Below are positions 1 to 10,985 of a stretch of 64,000 nt of DNA, one piece after another. The translations under genes were made by a program, and so were the position numbers. Under the pieces are notes generated by a model. The model was given only the letters and a program-made list of their open reading frames with translations, ran no database searches and was not told the DNA's origin. Location: the NCBI GenBank assembly GCA_033398695.1, contig CM065810.1, positions 143,655,858 to 143,719,857 of the forward strand, written 5' to 3'. Position 1 is the first letter of the stretch. Each line of letters opens with the position of its first letter. The stretch is from Orobanche coerulescens (taxonomy: Eukaryota > Streptophyta > Magnoliopsida > Lamiales > Orobanchaceae).

Positions 1-190
1 TAAGCTCATCTGCTAGCGTACATTATGATGTAGCTGCATGCATGAATTTGCAAACTCTTCCTAATATGATCATGACTGTTTGGAATACGAATACGGGAAA
101 AATCACACTTCGATTATAGATAACATAAAGTTGAATATTACAAAGTTCAAATACAGATGAAAAATACTCAATAATTGTCCGGATATTACA
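1..190 (-). repeat. End of a chromovirus-type LTR, cut by window edge
   Basis: The last bases (181-190, GGATATTACA) and the preceding 'caaatacagatgaaaaatac' stretch match the right end of the gypsy A LTRs (12150-12203 and 19360-19414). A TAGCGTAC motif at 14-21 belongs to the palindrome family found in those LTRs. No polypurine tract or chromodomain coding follows 190, so this may be a solo LTR or an LTR whose element lies to the left. The strand is by homology with gypsy A. Confidence 0.7.
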
Positions 191-194
191 ACTC

Positions 195-470
195 AAAGGC
201 CTATCTATAGGGGTAATTGAGGATCGAGAGGGAGCTCTGAGATGAGGAGCAAAGAAAGTCTCAAGACCAGCTCCAAAAATTCCAGGAGGAGTAAATGAAG
301 GCTCAACAAGACTTGCTATCTCAGCAGCGGGTCATGATGCAGTATATGATGTCATTGAGTCAGACCGTGACTCAGTCGGGACCTGAGGCACCACCACCAC
401 ATCCTATTCTTCAATTTACAAACAACCTCCTCTTCTTCATAGCCTCGGAACGAGGACATGCAAGATGGTA
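195..470 (+). pseudogene. CACTA transposase C-terminal remnant
   Basis: Reading + gives a Glu/Gln-rich stretch, an in-frame stop near 296, then a segment of the form QQ-VMMQYMMSLSQTVTQSG-PEAPPP. Such Gln-rich and Pro-rich tails are usual at the C-terminus of plant Ptta/En/Spm transposases. No catalytic domain is present. It sits directly upstream of the subterminal repeats, which is where a transposase tail belongs. It is non-functional. Confidence 0.5.
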
Positions 471-819
471 GTAATCCTTCTTCTATCTTTAAAAATGTAA
501 CGGATTTAGGTGGATTTTAGTTGTGTTTGTAGTAGTACTTTTGATATATACATATTAATGCTAAGTATTTATTTATTTAGACTCATGTTTCTTAATTTTG
601 GTATTTATAATGATTTTTTATTGATGTTGCTACATGATATGTTGATATGGTGTGGTTCTTGTAATGTTGGTGTATACATTATGTTTTTCGTATATTGGTG
701 TATGGTGATTGTGATGTATGGTGATGTACTGTGCATTTGGAATATCCATGTTAAAGAGAATAGGTTCTGAGGATCTCAAAATTCGATTTTTTTTAAATTT
801 ACTTTAGCTGACGATATTT

Positions 820-1262
820 GCACAAACCGTCGACCAAATTTTGTTTTTTTATATATAAAATGCAATTTAGCCGACAACTTGGCCGTCGGCTGAAACGTAT
901 AACTTTTAGACGACAACATCAAATTTGTCGGCTAGAACAGATAGATTTTAGCCAATAACATCAATACCTTCAGTCAAAACAGATAAATTTTAGCCGACAA
1001 CACCAACGCCGTCAGATAAAAAAGATAGATTTTAGCCGACAACGTCAATGCTGTCGGCTAAAATATGTAAACTTTAGCCGACAACCTTTAAGTTGTCGCC
1101 TAAACTCCAAAGTATAGCCAACGACCGTCCGCTTCTGCTATCGGCTAAAATTTAGCCGACCCACCTCGTCCGACCACCTTTTAGCCGACGGACGGCCACT
1201 TTAGAGTTTAGCCAATGGTTATCGGCTTTGGCCGACGACTTTTTGCTATCGGCCAAAGTCTG
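820..1262. repeat. CACTA subterminal motif array (TTTAGCCGAC / GTCGGCTAAA)
   Basis: More than a dozen direct and inverted copies of a TAGCCGACAAC-like motif are spaced at 20-50 bp, for example near 869, 901, 950, 995, 1035, 1073, 1150 and 1180. CACTA elements carry such subterminal repeats as transposase-binding sites. The mixed orientation allows many small hairpins. Confidence 0.65.
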
Positions 1263-1290
1263 AATGTTGGTACTGCTAAGGCTTCTTAGT

Positions 1291-2335
1291 ATGTGCGAGT
1301 TACCCCTCCGTTTAGTTTCAATCTATTTTAACTGTTAAGTTCATTTAAAAAAATCACATATGCTAAATTCTAGTTAAATAAATTGAAGATTTTTTTGAAA
1401 TGTGAAAAGAATATTTGATATTATATAGAATAAACTTAATAATTATAAAATCTAAGGTTATCTAAAATATTGAAAAACAATGCTACAAATTAAGAAATTC
1501 TCTAAAAAATTTAAAAAGATTTAAGACATTTAATAAATCAAAATTTCTATATATATATTGAGAAAATGTTGCAAAAAACAAAAAATTCATAAACAACTAA
1601 ATTAAAAAAATATCAATAGAATCCAAATGGCAATAAACAAAACATACAAAATGATTGTGAATAATATCTAATTAGTAAATATCATTAAATGAAACTAAGT
1701 GTTTGATGTTTCCATCAATATGTTAATCAAGTTTTCCTCTGAAGTCGTTAATGATTTTTTTTTATTTTTTTTTTATTTTTTTGGGACTTTATGCAGCAAT
1801 TCTCGTACTTATTGAATATTTTTTCTGATTTATTTTTTGGTAAAACTTATACTTTTTCATTTATATATAGAAATTGAGATTTATTAAGTCTTAGGTCCTT
1901 TTATTTTTTAGCAATATTTTTATCAAAGATTTTTTTAATTGTAGATAACTTTCAAATTTTATAAAGTATTTCTAGATTTATTTTAAATAATTTTCTAATT
2001 TTATTTATTTATTAACAACTTTAGCATGTGTGCAAATTTTCTAAAAAAATGACTAAATGGTGAAATGAATGAAAACCTTGAACAAAAACAATTTACTAAG
2101 AACCCTAAGAGATTATTACTAAAATTAAAACGTTATGAGTGAAATGCAGAAAGATAAAAACTTTGGGGTAATCCCAATTCTACTATAGTAATATTTTAAT
2201 ATGGGAATAGATAAATATACCATTTTAAATATAATAAAATTCCTTCTTACTCTAAGTTTAATGACAACTCATTTGGTACCCAAATTATCGGATTTGACCT
2301 TTACGTGAATGCAATTGAGTCAAAATAATACACTT
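1291..2335. other. AT-rich spacer, no gene seen
   Basis: Very AT-rich sequence with homopolymer T/A runs, for example around 1755-1785. No coding frame, terminal repeat or domain is recognisable. Its right boundary is the start of the MULE terminal array. Confidence 0.5.
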
Positions 2336-3490
2336 TCGAGTAACAACATTTCGAATAATCTTGCCAAAATATACGATATCGAGTAAGATCGATACTCGAG
2401 TAACACGAGTGGGTCATTCGAGTAACTCGAGTGCGTCAGTGGAGACTCGATAAGGCGGTCGAATAACACGGGTTTGCATCTCAAAGGATATTCGAGTAAC
2501 TCGAACGAGTCACTCGATTCGACATTCGAGTAACTTGAATAGGTCATGTGATTTACTCGAATGATTGATTAACACGATAAATAAGAGTTGTATTCAAGAG
2601 AAACTCTCACTCGGACAAACAACTTTCGAGTTTCACGAATGAATATTCAAGTAACTTCAAATCTTTCGAGTAACTGTCTTTCTCGATGCCGAGTTCCACT
2701 TCCCCAAATCTGCGATGTTCCCCGAATGGCGCCGCCAACTCCGCCACAAACGCCGCCGCCAACTCCGCCGCTGCAGCCGCTAGATCCGCTGGAAACCAGG
2801 TAACATGAATTCGTAACTCATAATGTGACTCAAATTGTATTTGTAGATTTAAATTACAGTTTTACACGAATTTGATGTTACTTGAATGCAGTTTACTCAT
2901 TCAATGTTACTCGAATGCCGTTTTTCTGTGACTTGAATGCAATTTCATTTTTATTTAGTTACTCAATTTTGGTTTTGAATTAGATTTCGTACGGATTTTC
3001 AATGTTACTCGGATTTGATGTTACTAGAATGTAGTTTTACTCGTTCAATGTACTCGAATGCCTTTTTCTTGTGACTCGAAAACAATTTCATTTATGTTTA
3101 CTTACTCAATTTGATTTTGATTTAGGATATCGAAAGAATTTTCAGTGTTGCTCGAATTTGATGTTACTCACATGCATATTCACAATGTCACTCGAATGCC
3201 GTTTTCTGTGACTCGAATGCAGTTTTGGTTCTGTTTAGTTACACGGATTCGATTTTAATGTTACTCGAATTAAATTTCCCAATTAGGATGACATGATTTG
3301 ATTTAGGATAACTCGAGTTGAATTAGGACGACTCGAACTGAATTAGGATGACTCAAATTAAATTCGGATGACATAATATGTTGTTAATTTTCCATTTTAA
3401 TTAGTTTTGTATTACTCAAATTAGTTAATAGAATAACTCGATGCAAATGAGCCGAATAAATTTTACTGTTGCTCGAATTCCCTAAGTTAC
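2336..3490. repeat. Left MULE terminal array of TTCGAGTAAC/GTTACTCGAA motifs
   Basis: From 2336 to about 2670 the motif runs mostly as TTCGAGTAAC (near 2336, 2394, 2418, 2492, 2526, 2661). From about 2830 to 3490 it runs mainly in the opposite sense as GTTACTCGAATG (near 2918, 3002, 3050, 3190, 3260), in a decayed state. The right end of the element has the same motif (22440-22859), so these are element ends, not satellite DNA. Binding of transposase to them is inference. Confidence 0.75.
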
Positions 3491-3559
3491 TTGTTTTCTG
3501 ATTACATATGACATATACCCCTCCCGAAGCTAATTTAAGATATATTTTAATCGCCATGT

Positions 3560-4215
3560 TGTTTGGAAGAAGTCGAATATGCGGGGTTCGAAATGCTCGA
3601 TAAATGTGTGTGTTAGACTAGAGATTGTTAAGGTTATTATTACTTAGCTGCGGACGGTAGGTGATAATGTTATTAAGGAGTTTAGAGATTCGTGTCCGGG
3701 ACATATTATTCGGCAAGAGTGGGTTGTCTCGAATGCTTCCTTGCATGCCTTATCCTCGAAGGAGGTTGTTAGACTGGATGCGCAGGACGATGAATCTTGG
3801 TTTAGGATCGGTCATCGTTCGATTATATTTTCTAGACATAAGTATGCGCTAGTCACCGGCTTGTGATTTGATGATTCTGACTTTAACGTACACGGTGATG
3901 ATGTTCCATCCACGGGGAGTGTGGACGACCGGTATCCCTTGCTCATCCATGGCAGGTAGATGTTAGATCATATTCGTGATTTGTTGATGGATATTTTAGA
4001 GCACAACTGGGTGATGCGCTGAAGGTCACTAAGGTACTGTGTGTCTGCTATCTGATCTTCATCATGGATGGTGGGAAGCGCATTGCTGATCGATGGTTGT
4101 GGATATTGGTTGAGGATCAGACTCGGTGGGAGAGCCTTCCGTGGAGCTTATACTCATACCAAATATTTGTTATGTACTTGTCCCCACTGAGGCCTCGCTG
4201 GTCTAGATCCTAGTT
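3560..4215 (+). pseudogene. DUF1985-like domain of the MULE Ulp1 gene
   Basis: Key stretches are WFRIGHRSIIFSRHKYALVTGL-like coding at 3799-3864 (the family has F/I-x-EFALITGL here) and WESLPWSLYSYQIF-like coding at about 4126-4170 (the family has a YPWG-x-LSYE motif). At least three in-frame stops and one frameshift near 4020 break the frame. DUF1985 usually lies N-terminal to Ulp1 in plant transposon proteins, as here. Confidence 0.65.
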
Positions 4216-6089
4216 ACCATTTTTATGATAAAATATACGATATTATATGATATGTCTCCTTATTCATTAATTTAATTATATACTGACATGATGAATTAAT
4301 ATTATTCTTATTATTTTCTTATATTGGGAATCAATTATTGTTTCCAGATATGGGCTAGTGAGGCTATACCTTCATTAGGTGCGATATATAGGACCAGGCT
4401 CGGAGCTTCTTACATCCAGCGACCCTATTGTACACGCCGAAAGTTGAAGAAGCTTGGTCACGTTGATTTTACCACTTTCTTCCATCATGAGGTAATCAAT
4501 TAGAAAGTTACAATACTTAAATACTCTTGTAGAAGTTTAAGGTGACAATTTTTGAAAATTGATCTTTGAATTGCATTGAGAATGATTGTTTTGAGGAGTT
4601 ACCCTCGACACTCGAGGAGGACCAAGAGCTATATATACAGTCCGTTGTTGTGAGTGAGCGTGTGCAGTATGTGCACAAGATGTCCATCTGCAAGAAGGGG
4701 AATGAGAGGGGGAAGGTAAGGCCTCGTGATGATGATGATTCTGCCGGTGGTCCAGCAAGAGAGCATATTATCCGGCAACGGACTTCCCGTCCAGTTATTT
4801 CTCAGCCTGAAAAACCTATAGTTGGACATGATCCATCAGGAGGGCCTCGTGGGCCTATTCCTACTGATTCACAGCGTCGGGGTTCTCTAGCATGAGCTAC
4901 TCACCTGAATGCACCAATTACAGATCTGGATACCCTTTTCACCCATCTCTGTACGTATATAGATTCAGTGGGTGATAGGGTGGTCGAGTCGGTACACCGA
5001 TATATTGATGACTCATTGGGCTCTGGTGGTCACCTTGGTACACCACCATGGTATCTTAGAGGTGTTGGTGAGTTTATGCGAGATGACGCCCATCGTGGCT
5101 CGGTTCTGACTGACCGACCCTCACATCCGCTAGATCAGATGGAGAGCATCCCCAATGCTGGTGGAGCATCGATCCCGACATAGACTCATGCTGATAGATC
5201 GTCTACTCCCAGCGAGCAGACTAAGAGCGTCCCCAACAATGGAAAAGCCTCGATCCAGACAAAGCAAAGTCAGAGCATTCTCGTGCTGATGGAGCCTCGA
5301 TTTTGACAGCTCCCGATTATCCATGCTGAGATGTTGGTGACATCCCGAAGGTTGCCCTTATGACTTGTCCATCATTTTCTACTGTACATGTGAGCCCTGT
5401 GCTGTTTGATGATTCTGCTACTCCTCTTCTAACATAGACTTCCACCATCTATATTAATTAGACCGCAGTATATGTCATACATACCGCAGGCCCCCTACTC
5501 AACCACTGTGGTTTGAAAAAGGAAGGACATGAATGAGAAGGCTTATAGGAGATGGTTTGCCTAAAGTGAGAGGTGAGTAGATTGGGGTGATCCTATATAA
5601 TTTACTAAATGTCGTACATGTTTAAACAAATTAAATTATAGTGTCAGTGTGGTGATGTATGCGAAATTGGTTCCTCATGGTTTTTGATGCTGCATGATGG
5701 ATCCAAATTGATATATGCAGAAGTAAGTATTTCAACAAAATCCAGCATTTAAACGCATACGTGGGGCTCCTACAGTTTGATTCAGGATTTGTTGACATGG
5801 GTTGGATCAAGAACTGGATTGACCAGGTGTTATGGTTCATACAGGCTTCAATGCCAAAATATTAAGCTAAACATTTTTTTCCCAACTTAATTACATGCTT
5901 CATTACTCAAAAAAATTATTTTATGTTAGGCTATGTGTAGGTATTTATGGAGTAACTATGATAGGACCTGTATATTAAGGATTGATCAGGGGAATATGGA
6001 TTTCTTAGTCAACCTGTACATTAAGGCTTGAGACTGTTTTGGGGCGATCATTGCCCTTGGTGGGAGCTACGTGGGGTGATAATTTATTG

Positions 6090-6560
6090 CATGCTTGTTC
6101 GTTACTATTGTGCTGATACTGTACTCTTTTTGGACATTCCAGATGTTGACTCTCTGGAATACGTCCTAGACTCGAATAATAGACATTGAGTTGCACTCCG
6201 CATTTTGTTCGATCAAAGTGTCGTCGTTATGCATGATTCTCTCACTCAGGAAGACGAGGCATGGCAGGATTTAAGAGCGCAACGATTTTGTGTATCCGCT
6301 ACTTAATTCCTATAGTTCTATAACACGTTGGGTTTTATGAGCGCCGCCCTGATATCCCTTCGGTTAAGCAGTTTAATCTTGCCATAGCGAGGAATGATTT
6401 ATGCTACATACAGAATGAGTCGACTTCTTGTTGTGCATTTTTTATATGGACTTTAGAGTCTCTCGTTCGACAGTCTTTCTCTCATGGAAAGACTGAGATG
6501 GATATTCACTCGTTTAGAGGACGTATGGCACGAGCTATCTGAAGGTTTAGTGATGATGCA
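6090..6560 (+). pseudogene. Ulp1 (C48) peptidase core of the MULE gene
   Basis: The catalytic triad can be placed. His is at 6184-6186, followed by TGA (6187-6189) exactly where the family has Trp in its HW motif, so TGG to TGA explains the stop. Asp is at 6235-6237 in a VVMHDS context. Cys is at 6429-6434 in a STSCCAFFIWTLESL context, which corresponds to the family's DCG-F-V/A block. A final FRGRMARAI helix follows near 6510-6545. The order and spacing fit C48 peptidases, with indels between segments. Confidence 0.65.
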
Positions 6561-6644
6561 GATACTGTAGTATTATATCTCACTAGATTTTTGTAGGGTG
6601 GGAGTAGGACGATTAGCGAGATTGTGCTTTTTTTTCTAACAATT

Positions 6645-7050
6645 ATTATGTATAAATATTTCAACGGTAAATAATGATTTTTTTTGTAATGGTTATCGTA
6701 CATAAGTTCTTATTTTGGTGTTCCGTATAATAAACACACAATAAAAATACTTCGACTTTAAATAAATACGAAATAATAAATATTAATAAATTACGACTAT
6801 TTTCTATGGTGTTCGGTATAATAAACACACAATAAAAATATTTCAACTTTATATAAATACAAAATAATAAATATTAAGAACCCAACTAATTATTCTGGTG
6901 TTCGGTATATTAAACACATATGTAATGGGAATACTTCAACCTTAAATAAATACAAAACAATAAATATTAAAATTACAACTACTTATTCTTGTGTTCTGTA
7001 TAATACACACGATTGAAATGCCTCAACTGTAAATAAATATAACTACTTTT
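6645..7050. repeat. About 90 bp tandem repeat between convergent MULE genes
   Basis: Four units begin with TGGTGTTCGGTATAATAAAC-like sequence at about 6716, 6807, 6896 and 6990, giving periods of 91, 89 and 94 bp. A degraded unit may precede them from about 6645. Each unit continues with an AT-rich part ending AAATAATAAATATTAA. The array lies between the 3' ends of the Ulp1 and transposase genes. Confidence 0.8.
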
Positions 7051-7059
7051 ATATTGGAG

Positions 7060-8377
7060 CTCATTTAGGTTGACACGATGTTTGGTTGGACATGTTGGAG
7101 TAGTGTGCTCATCGGAGTTATATATACATCACTTTTTTTGCATGACCATTTTTAGACGGAGTTTGTAGCGTTGTGAGATCCTCAAAGAGTTGGAGAATAA
7201 CTACAGATCAAGTCTTTTTAGTGTGCCCTGTACCTCCGGTCGCTCACAAACTTTCACCTTGATGTTACCAAGAATGAACCATTCAATAGGGTGAGGTACT
7301 GAATTACAGACCGTCCCCACATTTGACAAAATGTGGACACCTTGTAGTGATTAGGGGTGGACTCTGTTCCATCCGGTTCGGTTTTTGACCAAAATCAATA
7401 ACCGAACCAAATATTCGGTTTCGGTTTGGTTCAGTTCTTTTTGAAGTTCGGTTCGGTTAAATTCGGTTTTATAAATATTCGGTTCGGTTTTGGTTTGGTT
7501 TGATATTTTTTCGGTTTTTCACAATATAAATTCAAATATTATATTCAATAGAATCAGTTATATATAACAACAAGTCAACAAAAGTTATATATATGCTCAA
7601 GATAAGAGGTAGACTTGCACAGCAATTTACAAATATCTCAAAAGATATAACAATCACAAATCACAATAGATCATTCTCTAAACCAAAATTAGTTGAATCA
7701 CGAATTACACGAGCATATTATTGGTCCTCCTTGGATCCATGAGGGTCTTAAAAAAGAAAAACAAATTACATTAAAATCTCAAACACATAAAACTCACAAA
7801 AAGATGTCATTTTAGTATGTGACTTTGACTTCGGTCCATTTCGGTTCGGTTCGGCTCTGTCCGACCCCGAACCGAGAACCGAACCAAACCAATTCGGTTC
7901 GGTTCTGTTTTTCTATTTTTCGGTTCATTCTTCATTGGTTTCGGTTCTTCGGTTCTTTTTTCGGATTTTTTCGGTTTGGTTTTCACATTTCGATTTCGAA
8001 ATGCCACCCCTAGTAGTGATCATGTATATACACAATTTGGTCGTGATTGAGGTACCTTATAGCTGCAGCGGTATGCTTGCACGAGATCATATCATGCTGA
8101 AACTTCATACAACTGTATTTTTGCTCTCTCAAATCCACAACATAATAATTCCGGTTAGAGGTCACCTTCAACACTTCACATAGAAGAAATTAAGCATTCA
8201 TATCAGATCCAGCTCCAACCGCCTTCATCAATGTCCCGTAAGCATGATTCGTTACAGGTCCAGGGCACTCATTTGCATTTTAGTGTCGCTCATATGTCCA
8301 TTCTTCTACGACAATTTGAGAAATCTCGAGAAGTGAGGAAACATGTAGCCTTCTAGCTTACTGGAGATGGTTGTTCA
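7060..8377 (-). pseudogene. MULE transposase, C-terminal half with SWIM zinc finger
   Basis: Read on -, the frame resumes at 8372 directly after the last codon of the other half at 20257. It starts with an ARRLHVSSLLE-like helix, where mudrA proteins have ARKLP-LLE. The SWIM finger follows: a Y-S-C (near 8104-8117) and a C-K-H (8070-8081). The first Cys of the CxC pair is Tyr, a likely inactivating change. A stop (TAA) lies soon after the junction. After the hAT-type insertion (8012-7352) the frame continues as YKVSTFCQMWG. Further stops follow toward 7100. Confidence 0.75.
7352..8012. mobile_element. Non-autonomous hAT-type element, 661 bp
   Basis: The ends are TAGGGGTGG (7352-7360) and CCACCCCTA (8004-8012). 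The flanking 8 bp GTAGTGAT is identical on both sides (7344-7351 and 8013-8020), as expected for hAT insertion. The interior has two blocks rich in CGGTTCGG/CCGAACCG (7375-7520 and 7830-7990), in inverted relation, so the element can fold on itself. No transposase is encoded. It interrupts the MULE transposase frame, which reads through cleanly once the element is removed. Confidence 0.9.
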
Positions 8378-9834
8378 TGTAACACCCAAAATCTCATAAG
8401 GGACATTACACGCCATAGAACCTTCAACAAGGTCTACCAGGCTAGTACACAATACATAATACATGATAATCTCCTAACATCACATTAATAATCTAAATAG
8501 GGCAGTGGCCTCGGCCAAAACATTTTAGTTCAATTTTAGAAAAAGAGAAAGTAAAATAAGTTCATTGCCCACACAAGGGACTTCAACGACATCCTTAAGA
8601 CAATAATAAGTTTACTCACCTAACTCCGACAAACCATGTAAGCATAATAATAAAATATTCAACATAGACTCGAGCCTCATCATCATGCTTGGCCATCCTT
8701 AGCATGCGGTTCCCATGCTGGCTCTTCAGCTCGCCTGATACCTGAAATGCATCGCATTTTCCCCATTTAAGGGGTTAACATTTGAATAGCTAGTGCAAGT
8801 ACACAATTACACTACATTATATATATATATATATATATTTATATATGATTCAACACAGTCATCTCATTTAGAAAGCATTTGAAAATAATATTCCGGAATA
8901 GCACATTTGCGTTAAACATCATTTTCATAAACACTACAATAACACATTTCATCACAACAACATCTATACTTGGTAACCCGCGGCCGTAACCATTAGTATC
9001 GACCTCCAGAGGCCCCGTCGTACCATCCCTGGGTGTAAAACCACTTCCGCAACCGTACCCATTAGTATCGGCCCCCAGAGACCCCGTCGGACCATCCCTG
9101 GGTGAAAGAACATCAACACACACACGATATCACAGTTCATAATCCGTATCGAAACCGTAACACACATAACAAAATGTAATACATGTACTTGCCTTGAATA
9201 ATATGATGTGAAGGAAATAGTGAAGAAAAGGTTTTTGGTCCGACTCCCTTTAAATATTCGATCCTAAATCATAATGACACATAATCAATCACAACCCTAC
9301 GGAAATATAGAAACCCATCCTAAGTTCTACCCTTAAACACAATTCGTCGAACACTACAAGGGCATAATACGAACATAAATGAATAATGGAAGTGTTCATG
9401 AATTCTATTCCCCAAAACTACAAGAATACAAGGACTCTCGAATATACAATCCTAATCTAATAACAAATCGGCCGAATTGGAATACTAAAATGAAATCACA
9501 AGTAAATCCCCCAAATTTCCCAAAACTAGGGTTCAAGCCGATTTACCTTGATAAGGATGGAGAAAGATGTTGCAACGATGTTAAATCCGTGTTGAAAACT
9601 CGAAATGATTGAAGGATGATGATAACCAGTTGAAATCGAAACCACACTGCTCAAATCATCGCTAATTCGTCAAGGGAGAGGAGGAGATAGGAAAAGTGAC
9701 GAAAATAACTCATAATTGTCCTATATATACAGACAGCAATAAGCGTACGCTATAGGCATGCCTAGCGTTCGCTATGGGTAACGTGCATTCCACAGACTTC
9801 TGTCTTCCCCGTTAGTGTACGTTAATATCAAATT
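8378..9834 (-). repeat. Chromoviral solo LTR, left part
   Basis: It starts TGTAACACCC at 8378 and is continued by 19420-20256 after removal of gypsy A. It is related to the gypsy A LTR but distinct: shared blocks include the GGGGTTA...GCTAGTGCAAGTAC stretch near 8771-8800. A two-copy cassette of about 70 bp (CCGTAACC/CCCATTAGTATCG...CATCCCTGGGTG) lies at 8985-9105. Flanking 5 bp are GTTCA (8373-8377) and ATTCA (20257-20261), a TSD with one change. The total LTR length is about 2.29 kb. Confidence 0.8.
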
Positions 9835-10759
9835 TGTAACACCCCCGATATATTCAGGAATATTACAGCGCCGTAAATCCTTTACATAAGGATTTACAAG
9901 GCTGAAGAATTGAACAGACATTAAAAGGTACTAACGAATGGAAATAACGGAATTACGGTACAACAGTTCTGACCCAATACAGAAATAGTACAATTGTTCA
10001 ACAGAACTCAATAATACATCACCAAATTCAAATCATCAAAAATGACTTCGTACTCGAGTACTTATTGAAATAACGAATAAACAATGTATAAATAAACCCT
10101 ACGAAACATCACTCGCACCTCGTCGTCATGCAGCTCCAGTGGTTGTTTTCCTGCTCTCCTGGATCCTGAACATAAACAAAATGTTCACCCCCGAAGGGGT
10201 TAGCACAACGATGCTAGTACAAGTACCACAACATATTATACATTTCTCACGAAGAATAATAATAACGTAAACGACAAAATACCAACGAGTCTTCTCCTAC
10301 GAGAAACTCATAAACGACATACAAAACTGATAATCACAACATGATATCATAACATACACATGGTAATTCTGTCGATCCAGCGTTCACTGCCTAGAACCCA
10401 CGATGATCCCGTCAGACCAACCCGTGGTGGAAAAACCCGTCCGATGATCCAGCGCACGCTAGCATAGATCCCCCGATGATCCCGTCGGACCAACACGAGG
10501 TGGACATACAACAACGACATACATGCACGACAATATGTATAACAACAATACATAAAACAATTAAGGTACTTGCCTCGATTTGAAGACAAGAACAACACTT
10601 CCACAAAAATGAACACTCGAAGGTCGTCCTCCTCGATCAGTCACGTAACGAGACCAAACCTTAACAAAAGAAATGATATAGGATTTATCTCACATCGTAC
10701 AAATGTTTAACAATTCGATTTACGGTCAAAAGTTCATAAAACGCAATCTGTCTGAACTG

Positions 10760-10985
10760 CTTAGCGCACGCTAAGTACTCTGTGTAGCGTGCGTTAAGTC
10801 TACTCGATAGTGCACGCAAACAACAAAGCCTAGCGCACGCTAACTATGTGTGGTCAGTACTTCACTGATCAGTCGACTGACTCGTCTGTTGGCCTAGCGT
10901 ACGTTACGTACCAAACGTAGCGTACGCTAACTCGTGCTCGATAGTGCACGTTAATAATCAAAGCATAGCGTGCGCTATCTGTGCA
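10760..10985. repeat. Palindrome cluster TTAGCGYRCGCTAA, gypsy A LTR (first)
   Basis: Eight variants of the 14 bp palindrome lie at intervals of about 20-60 bp (near 10762, 10786, 10807, 10830, 10891, 10917, 10940, 10964). The equivalent cluster in the other LTR is 17973-18198. Confidence 0.85.

Larger units (their letters stand above)
191..1290 (+). mobile_element. 3' part of a CACTA (En/Spm-type) transposon
   Basis: A decayed transposase tail (about 195-470) is followed by a block dense in GCCGAC/GTCGGC motifs (820-1260) and by a degenerate terminus near 1264-1290. The reverse complement of that terminus reads CATACTAAGAAGCC, close to the CACTA...AAGAAGCC ends of this superfamily. The 5' half lies outside the window or was displaced by the LTR ending at 190. 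Superfamily assignment rests on family knowledge and on the subterminal repeats; the terminus is imperfect. Confidence 0.65.
2726..6560 (+). pseudogene. MULE-carried Ulp1-type protease gene, decayed
   Basis: Exon-like blocks are read in order. 2726-2799 is an ATG followed by a Pro/Thr-rich start, ending at a good donor (CAG|GTAACA). 3560-4215 is a DUF1985-like domain. 4349-4488 reads IWASEAIPSLGAIYRTRLGA and lies between a ttccag acceptor and a gtaatc donor. 4566-5183 is a linker with one in-frame TGA at 4893-4895. 5640-5866 is a conserved pre-protease segment. 6090-6560 is the C48 peptidase core. Stops and frameshifts occur throughout. C48 proteases cleave SUMO-type linkages; in MULEs their role is unknown. 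The gene runs toward the transposase gene and ends before the 90 bp repeats at about 6645. Confidence 0.75.

Noticed and set aside
510..770. 86-codon open frame rich in Met, Leu, Phe and Tyr
   Set aside because: AT-rich sequence between the CACTA transposase tail and its subterminal repeats; residue mix follows base composition and no domain is visible.
2336..2680. Short repeats considered as a CRISPR array or satellite
   Set aside because: Eukaryotic context, units too short and irregular, and the same array occurs in inverse orientation at the other end of the MULE.
7807..8013. Lys/Pro/Arg/Glu-rich and Phe-rich frames on both strands
   Set aside because: They are translations of the CGGTT/CCGAA repeats in the hAT-type MITE.
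10347..10616. Open frames in the gypsy A LTR, repeated at 17560-17829
   Set aside because: LTR sequence duplicated in both LTRs; no domain and not in a coding part of the element.
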